This document shows positions 17,168-24,734 of a stretch of DNA of 24,734 bases, piece after piece. The notes below the pieces were generated by a model. That model was not told the DNA's origin and did no database searches. It saw only the letters and a program-made list of their open reading frames with translations. This stretch comes from Phlegmacium glaucopus (lineage: Eukaryota; Basidiomycota; Agaricomycetes; Agaricales; Cortinariaceae), in the NCBI GenBank assembly GCA_015039465.1, contig MU130549.1, positions 52,149-76,882 of the forward strand. Direction: 5' to 3'. The position numbers and the translations under genes are program-made. Each line of letters starts with the position of its first letter. Position 1 is the stretch's first letter.

Positions 17168-19574
17168 CTAAGAATTGGTGGAACTACCGATGCCACCGGA
17201 GGTGTGACTAGAATGGAAGGAGCAAACTGTGTCGTCGGAACAACTGTGGCTGAGAGTGTCAGCAATGCGCTTTGTGAGGAAAGGAGAGTAGCGTTGTTGA
17301 CGGAATAGTCTGAGTTCGGTAGGAGTATAGGGGTGGGTGGCGTCAACAATGAACCTGTTGAGGTCAAGCGGCAGCTGGATTTCAGGTAAGAGTCGTTTGA
17401 TTGGTGGATAGACGCCCCTTGAAGGAGCGTCGGCAGGATTGGATCCACTGGGTACATATGCTGCATGGAAGGATAAGGAGTCGCCAAAAACTTCAAGGAA
17501 TGAGTGAATGCATCGGAACACACAGTTGACAGCGCTGTTTCTGCTTCTATTATTCCGCCAACCTTCAATGACTCCCTTGTTGTCCCCATAAGTCTCAAAG
17601 TGTCCGCTAGGACCAAAAGACCGGGTGAGTGTCCTGATGAGGAGTTCAAACCCAACAGCCTCGGCCCATCCGATGTCGCGACTGCCATCGAGTGTCTGCC
17701 AACCAGGAATGAGCCGCCAAGCTCTCCAACTTCCATCGATGACGATGCCGATGCCGACTCCAGAACTTGCATCTGAAAAAGCCTGGTGGTCAATGAGATG
17801 ATGCGGAGCTAGGATTGACCTGAAGACCGAAGTTTGACTGAGTCGTGATGTCCACCAGGTAAGGTCGTTGTCGAGACCTTTGACTGACAGGAAGGGAAGG
17901 AAGGGACGATCATTACATAATCCTAACATAGCCTCAAGGCCTGTGAGGTAAGCACGGCTGGCTGTGACGATGAGAGAGGCATGCAGGAGCTTACCATAAA
18001 GCTTCTGAACATCGTGCAAGACATGAGTGGGCGATTGGGACCACTCCTGGATACTAAGGATGTACTTAGCCTTCTTTTCGGGACTGATCGAAACAGTAAG
18101 ATTCTGTAAGTCCCAATGGAAGCCAATATAAGCAGCGGAGGAGGCAAAGGGTATGTCTTTGGAGCGTTCCCAAGGGATACCGAGTGGATTCATCAGAAAA
18201 AAATAACCTTGGCCTGGCTGGCTCTGGCTGCCCTGGGCTGCCCTGGCCAGCCCTGAACATCTTTGGCTAGGTTTAAAAATCTGAAAAAAATATAACAAAT
18301 CACAGAAATATTTATAGCACCCAATTCCAAAGGAAGTACACAATTACATAAGACAGATGCTGAGATATTAAAGATATTAAAAAGATTTAATATCTTTAAT
18401 ATCTCAGCATCTGTCTTATGTAATTGTGTACTTTCTTTGGAATTGGGTGTTATAAATATTTCTGTGATTTGTTATATTTTTTTCAGATTTTTAAACCTAG
18501 CCAAAGATGTTCAGGGCTGGCCAGGGCAGCCCAGGGCAGCCAGAGCCAGCCAGGCCAAGGTTATTTTTTTCTGATGTTGGAGATGAGATCGATGTCGTCA
18601 AAATTATAAGAAAACTGTTGATCTTCGACAGAGTGAGGAGTGCGATTGGAAAAATTGATGCAGGGAAAGCGGCAGTCCTCAACATGCTCGTCAAGCATGC
18701 CATCTGGAAAAAGGGAACCACCGTACCATAGGCGGCCTCCATTTTGTCTCTGACCCTGGCTGGAGAGGTATGTATGCCGATCATGGCATTGCTGATTGTA
18801 CTCCGAGAGATACTCGAGTCTAATCCAGAAGAAACAATGGTCGTCAACCCATTTGACCAATGGGCCGACACCACGGTGCCTGACGAGGTCAGTACCAGCA
18901 TCCGCAACAACGCTGTAGACTCCGGAGGAAGGAGCGACTCCAAAACAGGTGGATGTGTCGATGCAAAAAAGGTCTTCGCTGATCCGAACAACTGCTCCAG
19001 GCCATTGTGAGCAATGCAGAGGGATCGTGCGATAGGCCTCCGCCACATCGCGAGTAGCGATCTGAGAACCTGGGGGAAGTTGATGAATAAGCAAAGACAC
19101 AACGGAGAAAGTGCCCCAGGAGGTGGGGAAATCATCAGAGTCGACGAAGGAATTGATGGAGGGGCTCGGAAAGTCATCTGATGTATTATGTGGAAAGGAG
19201 TAATTTTGTAAGACATGGAAATGACCTGGTCTGCCTGGTTTGGGGATGATAGAAAACGGGGAAGACTGGAATGGGCCAATGAGTGACTCAACTTCTTTTT
19301 GTGAAAAGGGGCCCAAGTATCGACCTTTAAGAATTTCGAGATTAATGATTTTATTGAAGTGTTCGGAAAGATCAATGATGGATGATTTGTTTGGAGGGGC
19401 CTGAGTCCGAATGATTTTTGGTATATTGAGTTGAAAGCCTGTCCGGAGGCTCTGGGGAAGATGGGGGTACCTATCAAGAAGACCAGCTTCAAGTAAGAGG
19501 GACTCCCAGGCATCTGGGTTATACAGAGTGAGCGCTTGGAGCTTTCTGCGCTCGAGGACATTCCTGGGCTCCGT
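17168..19574 (-). pseudogene. Reverse transcriptase-RNase H of YR element copy 2 (split by foldback, 5' end displaced)
   Basis: Reads from 19574 (TEPRNVLERRK, YNPDAWESLLLEAGLL) to 18577, then from 18190 to the stop at 17168. RT motifs: FSIIPKPGRPGHFHVLQNY, TRDVAEAYRTIP, CFGVAPSSGVY, KWVDDHCFF (catalytic Asp pair). RNase H acidic residues lie in FSDASSG, WAEAVGFEL, YGDNKG and NPADAPSRG. Without the 386-bp foldback, DLISN joins PLGIPWERS in frame, as in copy 1 (DDISKTLGIPWERS). I see no nonsense codon of its own, so this is the better preserved RT of the two. It is still interrupted and lacks its 5' start. Confidence 0.88.
18191..18576. mobile_element. Foldback element: 386-bp near-perfect palindrome
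   Basis: Arms of about 191 bp with only a couple of mismatches (for example GGAAGTAC against GAAAGTAC and TATAGCACC against TATAACACC) around an AAGA centre at 18382-18385. The ends are CATCAGAAAAAAATAACC and its inverse. The outer arm is GC-rich (TGGCTCTGGCTGCCC) and the inner arm AT-rich. It is flanked by TT on both sides in the plus strand, and one TT restores the RT frame. Single-strand or transcript copies would form a long hairpin. No coding capacity. Confidence 0.92.
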
Positions 19575-19733
19575 TGATGAGCTTGGTTTTGTTCTGTACT
19601 CGGAATTGAGTAGATACTTAGTTACTGTGACTGTGATATGGAACAAATAGACTTTACCTTTGACCACTCACACCACACCAGCCCCACGAACTTTTGTACC
19701 TCTGAGGAGCTTACAAGCTTCTCATGTGCATCA
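19575..19733 (+). repeat. LTR B, complete copy (159 bp)
   Basis: TGAT...ATCA ends, like family A. Bases 1-95 are repeated at 20857-20951 and bases 117-159 at 22232-22274, so the second LTR is present but split. Confidence 0.75.
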
Positions 19734-20856
19734 TTCTGGAGCCCACCGCGAGTGGCTGTGTTGTTGGTTGTGCTGTCTTGTCTTTTGTCATCTTTTTCTC
19801 AGTTTTCAGCCAACTGCATGATTTTTAGTGCATCTCACACTCGTTTCAATGCTCTTCTAAACCTCTCCAACCCTTCCAGCATCCTTCCCTGGACAACATC
19901 ACCCTTTCCCTGTGATTTTGGCCCATTTTCATCGAAATTCACATGTCATGTCTAGGCCCTACTAGATGTTATCGTTCGATCTTCGTCATTTTCGCACCAA
20001 TTTCCGCGCTCTTTTCACAGCTCAATTCGCCTCGTCAGTAGCTTCATTTAGAGCCCTTATGCGCCCACTTTCGTCCATTGGTTCCGAAGATATGGAGTTT
20101 TGGAGATGGAGACACCCATTTTGTTTCAGAGAGATATCTCAAGACCTGTTGCACGTCGCGCCTTCGTTTTCTGACGCCTACAACTACTCAATTACACCTT
20201 TCCAACGCGCCCAAGATCGTTCGGAACGGCTCCGTTGTTGTTGAGAACGAGCTTCGTCATTGTACCCCTCCTCATCCCATTCTGCACCAGCCATATCTCA
20301 CCCATTTTTATACCGTTTTTCATCATTCAGCACTCATTTCATATCTACTCTTCGAGCTCTTTCTTGTCGCATCATCCGTTTTCGTCCGCGTTGTCGTCTT
20401 CCCTCAGTATTGTCATAATCAGTCATGTTGGCATCATCTGGACATATCTCTCTCAAATCTTTGCCATTTTTCTTCATCAAGGAGTTGTTTTAGGTTGCTT
20501 CCCATTGGTCTATCATGTCATTACCATGCATTGGACATTCTCAGTCCGCTTTTCCTGGTTATCCCATACACCTCTTATCATTGCTATGCACCAGTCTTGG
20601 AGTTTTGTCTCCCTCATTCTGCCACCACCATCACCATTTTCATTCACTCATTGGGGAGTCAGGAGGACAGTTTAGATCAGTTTATTGCAGGATTTAGGGC
20701 CTCAGATAGGCCATCCTAGGTATATTTTTGCTTTATTGTTAGTTAAAGGTTCCCCCTTTGTCCCTCAAGCTTGCTGCCGAGCACAGGGAGTGTCTGGGTG
20801 TTTGGTATGGTTAGGTTGGTGACTGAGGATAGTCACAATCTCAAGTTGGGATGGGA

Positions 20857-20951
20857 TGATGAGCTTGGTTTTGTTCTGTACTCGGAATTGAGTAGATACT
20901 TAGTTACTGTGACTGTGATATGGAACAAATAGACTTTACCTTTGACCACTC
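20857..20951 (+). repeat. LTR B, second copy, left piece (95 bp)
   Basis: Identical to 19575-19669. It stops at ACCACTC, where sequence of LTR A begins (CAATCTTTACATTACTG). Confidence 0.9.
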
Positions 20952-22231
20952 CAATCTTTACATTACTGTTTCGCATATCCGCACCTGGTTAGTTTACGAC
21001 TCTTGTATTAAGTATCCGTAGCAAGTAGGAGGAAAGGCGAACAAGAGACGGCCAGAGTTTTGATCCCATAAACTTTGCAGCAACGTTCTAAGTCAATAAG
21101 TCTCATCCTTTAAGCTATTTCGCGTACTACGTTATCATTCGCGAACTTCGCTATCTTCGCGGTCTACTCTTCTTGCGTATCTCGATACCGAAAACTTCTC
21201 TTTAAAACTCTACCGAGGAAATCTACATTAACCCCTCCGAACTACGTTACTACTTGCGGTCTGATCCCACCGCAGGTACATCAAATTGGAGCCCACCGCG
21301 AGGGGTTCTTGTTCATTTTTCCTCGAAAATTCCAGTCTCTACTCGCCTTACGAAACGGTCACCGGAAGCTCAACCGGTTACTACAATTTCTTCACCAGAA
21401 ATTACCCCAAAGGACGGGTTCGCTTCGCACCCAATAGGTGAACCCATGGAATTCGAGTTAACCCAATCATTCTTGGACGAGCCTATCCCAACAACTGCTT
21501 TATTGGTCGACCCTACTATATCACCAGAGCCGGTTACACCTATAGCGGTTGTTTCGCCAAGTCCAGTTACACCTGATAAACCAATCACCGAATTCCCAGT
21601 CGAACGGCCGATTTCAGACTCTTCCACCCCGATACAAGTCCCTGCAGCTTCGTTCATTTATCCCACAAATATATCGGACTTGTCGTTTATGAAATCGCCA
21701 CCCGACAACTACATGTACCAAACTCGAGTAGACGCGAACACGTCCGCAGAGGCGGGAGACTCGCAGCATGCTTCCCATCGAAACAACGATCTATATTTGC
21801 CGCTCCCAGGCGAATCTACGGCACCATTCTTCGATAAGACGAAGCCTCGCGAGTTGTCTCGCTTTTTCGAATATTTGGAGCGATTGTATGCTAAGTTTGG
21901 AGTGAGAGATGAGAGGAGGAAGAAGGAGTGTATGGTGGGGTATACAGATTGGGAGACGGAAGGTTTTTGGAAAGCGTTCGAGGAGTTTGGAGATCCCACA
22001 GCCACGTATGACGACTTTAAGGCCGCCGTAATGCGCATGTATCCTGGCAGTAACGACAGCGACCTCTACACTGTTCGCGACATGGATTTCCTAATTGGCG
22101 AGAGGCAGCGTCTTGGGATAATGACTAGGGATGAGTTGGCGGACTTCCATACGAAGTATATCATATTGACGCAGTGGCTTATCAGTAAAGGCTATATTGG
22201 CAAGCACGAACAACAGCGCGGATATATGCGA
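20952..22231 (+). mobile_element. Stray fragment: 3' part of LTR A, primer-binding site and truncated gag
   Basis: 20952-21283 matches the last ~330 bp of the 880-bp LTR. It is followed by AAT and TGGAGCCCACCGCGAG (21287), then a gag frame to 22231. Ends are not element ends: it starts mid-LTR and stops mid-gag (GYMR). It is inserted in LTR B with about 21 bp of that LTR missing and no target duplication, which fits capture of a broken cDNA at a DNA break rather than normal integration. Confidence 0.8.
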
Positions 22232-22246
22232 CTTTTGTACCTCTGA
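21284..22246 (+). pseudogene. Ty3-type Gag, truncated copy (unit 1)
   Basis: The frame is open from LTR A through WSPPRG, a Pro/Thr/Ser-rich N-terminal third, then a gag domain (KPRELSRFFEYLERLYAKFG, CMVGYTDWETEGFWKAFEEF, MRMYPGSNDSDLYTVRDMD) typical of agaricomycete Ty3-type elements. It breaks at GYMR, reads into LTR B sequence and stops after LLYL (22246). The first in-frame ATG is at 21446; unit 2 has ACG at that place. It closely matches unit 2 at an offset of 1007 bp. By family it forms the virus-like particle. This copy lacks the zinc knuckle and everything after. Confidence 0.85.
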
Positions 22247-22274
22247 GGAGCTTACAAGCTTCTCATGTGCATCA
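22232..22274 (+). repeat. LTR B, second copy, right piece
   Basis: Identical to 19691-19733 (CTTTTGTACC to GTGCATCA). It is followed by 19 nt and then the primer-binding site at 22294. With 20857-20951 it makes up one LTR split by the stray fragment. Confidence 0.85.
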
Positions 22275-22293
22275 TTCTGTAAACCGAGGGAAT

Positions 22294-22309
22294 TGGAGCC
22301 CACCGCGAG
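22294..22309 (+). promoter_or_regulatory. tRNA primer-binding site of the Ty3-type element
   Basis: TGGAGCCCACCGCGAG, also found at 21287 after LTR A and at 19737 in the small element. The complement would be a tRNA 3' end with an acceptor strand GGUGGGC and discriminator U before CCA. A tRNA-Cys is one candidate because eukaryotic tRNA-Cys carries U there. Spacing from the LTR is 19 nt here, against 3 nt at the other two sites. Confidence 0.65.
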
Positions 22310-24734
22310 GGGTTCTTGTTCATTTTTCCTCGAAAATTCCAGTCTCTACTCGTCTTACGAAGCGGTCACCGGAAGCTCAACCGGTTACTACAATTTCTTC
22401 ACCAGAAATTACCCCAAAGGACGGGTTCGCTTCGCATCCAATAGGTGAACCCACGGAATTCGAGTTAACCCAATCGTTCTTGGACGAGCCTATTCCAACA
22501 ACTGCTTTATTGGTCGACCCTACTATATCGCCAGAGCCGGTTACACCTATAGCGGTTGTTTCGCCAAGTCCAGTTACACCTGATAAACCAATCACCGAAT
22601 TCCCAGTCGAACGACCGATTTCAGACCCTGCCACCCCGATACAAGTCCCTGCAGCTCCGTTCATTTATCCCACAAATATATCGGACTTGTCGTTTATGAA
22701 ATCACCACCCGACGACTACATGTACCAAACTCGAGTAGATGCGAACGCATCCGCAGAGGCTGGAGATTCGCAGCATGCTTCTCGTCGAAACAACGATTTA
22801 TATTTGCCACTCCCAGGCGAATCCACGGCACCATTCTTCGATAAGACGAAGCCTCACGAGTTGTCTCGCTTTTTCGAATATTTGGAGCGGTTGTATGCTA
22901 AGTTTGGAGTGAGAGATGAGAGGAGAAAGAAGGAGTGTATGGTGGGGTATACAGATTGGGAGACGGAAGGTTTTTGGAAAGCGTTTGAGGAGTTTGGAGA
23001 TCCCGCAGCCACGTATGACGATCTTAAGGCCGCCGTAATACGCATGTATCCTGGCAGTAACGACAGCGACCTCTACACTGTCCGCGATATGGATTTCCTA
23101 ATTGGCGAGAGGCAGCGTCTCGGGATAATGACTAGGGATGAGTTGGCGGACTTCCATACGAAGTATATCATATTGACGCAGTGGCTTATCAGCAAAGGGT
23201 ATATTGGCAAGCACGAACAACAGCGCGGATATATGCGAGCTATACCACATGTCCTGATTCCTGCAGTAACCACCAGACTTCAGATCGCTCATCCGCATCA
23301 CAATCCCTTATTACCCTACGGAGTGGGAGAGATCTTCGAAGCTACACAGTTCGCGTTACAAAGCTCCTCGAATTTCTTGCCAGCGTATTTCGCGCAACAG
23401 CAACCGTTACAGGCAGCACAGCAACAAATTACTACCGAACGTACCTCGGTTTCACAGCCGGCAGGTCCCGCGGAAGGGGGAGAACTTGGCACGTTATTCG
23501 CGGAGCTGCGCGGTCTGTTGTCAACGATGAGGTCAGGAGGTGGAGGATACTCAGGAGGTGGAGGATACTCAGGAGGCGGCGGATATTCAGGAGGTGGAGG
23601 ATATTCAGGAGGCGGAGGATACCCAGGAGGGCCAAGGAGGCAGATGAGATGTTTGTTTGACGGGTTGGAACATTTGATAAGGGATTGCGAAGCAGTGGAG
23701 GAGTATCTTAAGCAGGGTAAAGTGGTGAGGTTAGCGGATGGAAAGATAGGGTTACCGGGAGGAGAGTGGATACCACAGGCGCTTCCAGGAGCGAATTTAA
23801 AGGAGAAGGTTGACGAGTGGCACAGGAGGAACCCTAACGCGATTGCAGCCAAATCGTTCGTACAAACAATCAACATGCGTATCATGAACGAGAGCAAGCC
23901 AGACATTACCCAAATTCACTCCGTGTATCATTTGACCGCAGAGGAGCGTATCGCAAGCTTACAGGCAGAAATATTCGCGTTACAGCAGAAGGGGAGGGGA
24001 GTTCAGACGAGAGGGCAGAGAGCGAGGGATGGAGAAGAAAGAGAGAGGGAAGAGGAGGTTAGACCGAGAATCAACACATTCCGCGCGCCGGTTGGCACAA
24101 ACAAGCCAACAATGGTAGAACACCCATTCGCGAAAGCTAAGGACGCTGCATACGCCCCACCAGTCAACCGAGTCATTGGGCAACAAAAGAAGTTCAATGC
24201 TCCAGCTCCAGTACGCAGGAACGACCCATCTTACCGTACCTATCCACCCGTATACGATACCAAGATAGCTGCGGATGTCTACCAGCGTTCCATGGAAGCT
24301 CCCATCACTCTTACCCAGCGCGAATTGTGGTCCATTTCTCCCGAGGTTCGCTCTCACGTTCGCGAACAGATCACCAATAAGCATGTACCTCAGGGTCAGG
24401 AACGGGCACCGGTTGCTACACAGAACCTTGCGGCAGTCATAGAGGGGGAGTTTGAGGATGAGGAGATGATGATAGGGTTGTCGACCTTAGCGGAGGGAAT
24501 GATAGAGAGAGAAAGGATAGTTATCCAGGATCCCATCGAGCAGTACCTCTTCACCTTACCGCCGGGAGAGCTTCCAGACCCAGCCGAACTCGTGGTCGCT
24601 GCAGAATCCAGCGCGATTCATGCCGTCCACTGCATTGTCGACAACAAGCGAGAGGTAGAGTGCATCTTGGATCCTGGTTGTCAAATCATAGCGATGTCCG
24701 AAGAGATCTGTAACGACCTCGGTTTAACGTATGA
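22294..24734 (+). CDS. Ty3-type Gag-protease polyprotein (runs off right edge)
   Basis: One frame is open from the LTR B piece through the window end with no stop. Order: Pro-rich N-terminus, gag domain (SRFFEYLERLYAKFG, AVIRMYPGSNDSDLY), HPHHNPLLPY linker, five GGGGYS-type repeats (23533-23622), a CCHC-like zinc knuckle (RCLFDGLEHLIRDC, about 23648-23689), then EWIPQALPGANLKEKVDEWH. A long charged linker leads to the start of an aspartic protease (ECILDPGCQIIAMSEEICN), where DPG carries the catalytic Asp. RT, RNase H and integrase should follow outside. No ATG is obvious near the 5' end; ACG stands where unit 1 has ATG. By family it gives particle proteins and the processing protease. The missing second knuckle Cys may impair RNA binding. 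Confidence 0.85.
23533..23622 (+). repeat. 18-bp coding repeat, five units (GGGGYS-type)
   Basis: TCAGGAGGTGGAGGATAC with silent changes, five times in frame. It encodes a flexible glycine-rich linker just before the zinc knuckle. Confidence 0.95.

Larger units (their letters stand above)
14264..19574 (-). mobile_element. Ngaro/DIRS-type tyrosine-recombinase retrotransposon, copy 2
   Basis: On the minus strand: RT-RNase H (19574 to 17168, split by a foldback), tyrosine recombinase (split by a solo LTR, nominal end 15090), then the B1, A2 and B2 repeats to 14264. Gag is missing at 19574, exactly where an LTR element begins. The homology to copy 1 stops inside a codon run (GGAGCCCAGGAATGTCC), so the 5' half is more likely displaced past the right edge than lost. 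It lies tail to tail with copy 1. Confidence 0.85.
19575..20951 (+). mobile_element. Small non-coding LTR element (family B; TRIM/LARD-like)
   Basis: 5' LTR 19575-19733 (159 bp, TGATGAGC...GTGCATCA). After a 3-nt spacer comes the primer-binding site TGGAGCCCACCGCGAG (19737). The interior runs to 20856 and ends in a purine-rich GGGATGGGA, then the next LTR starts at 20857. The first 95 bp of the two LTRs are identical. The interior is pyrimidine-rich; long frames at 20078-20719 and 20235-20675 resemble no known protein and are not called. It lies where copy 2's RT frame is broken, with CCGT just outside the left LTR as expected for a 4-bp duplication. The mate of that duplication should lie beyond the right edge. 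Confidence 0.72.

Noticed and set aside
20078..20719. 213-codon frame in the interior of the LTR B element
   Set aside because: No recognisable domain. The region is pyrimidine-rich, which lengthens open frames by chance, and an overlapping frame of similar quality exists.
19575..20951. Element with only 95-bp LTRs
   Set aside because: The repeat looks 95 bp long only because the second LTR is split. The right piece at 22232-22274 and the primer-binding site show the LTR is 159 bp.
23316..23906. Minus-strand frame of 196 codons with PPPPEY repeats
   Set aside because: It is the antisense shadow of the glycine-repeat and zinc-knuckle part of the Ty3-type gag frame.
24600..24734. Host aspartic protease gene
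   Set aside because: The DPGCQI motif is in the same open frame as gag and the zinc knuckle, so it is the element's protease.

Overview
This window is a nest of transposable elements. It most likely comes from a basidiomycete fungus, probably an agaricomycete. The visible introns are short (55-66 nt, GT..AG), and the element types fit: a hAT DNA transposon, tyrosine-recombinase (YR) retrotransposons of the Ngaro/DIRS type, Ty3-type LTR elements, MITEs and a foldback. I see no ordinary host gene, rRNA, tRNA or CRISPR array.

Layout, left to right. (1) 1-3419 is the right part of a hAT element that runs off the left edge. It carries the 5' exons of a minus-strand, multi-exon transposase gene (13-1503), then a low-complexity region with tandem repeats, then a GGTTC-rich subterminal array ending in a TAGGG-type terminus at 3419. 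(2) 3420 to about 11514 is YR retrotransposon copy 1 (plus strand): gag, RT-RNase H, tyrosine recombinase. It is split by a 2811-bp non-autonomous hAT element (5259-8069, 8-bp TSD TATGCTCC), which is itself split by an 880-bp solo LTR (6767-7646, 4-bp TSD TCGT). (3) 11515-14263 is a small-element graveyard: a 444-bp TA-flanked MITE, hairpins, a tandem repeat, two further LTR-like sequences and a degenerate Ty3 integrase. (4) 14264-19574 is YR retrotransposon copy 2 (minus strand, tail to tail with copy 1). It ends in the B1-A2-B2 split direct repeats typical of Ngaro elements and is interrupted by a second 880-bp solo LTR and a 386-bp palindromic foldback. (5) 19575-24734 is an LTR-element complex: a small non-coding element with 159-bp LTRs, and a Ty3-type gag-protease reading frame that runs off the right edge. 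Inside the LTR between them sits a 1.28-kb stray fragment consisting of a piece of the 880-bp LTR plus the start of a second gag copy.

The two YR copies carry different inactivating lesions: nonsense changes, small deletions and insertions. Several are C-to-T or G-to-A changes at CpG, which suggests methylation-linked mutation. Each insertion can be removed on paper to give back a continuous reading frame. That fixes the order of events and makes the element boundaries unusually secure.
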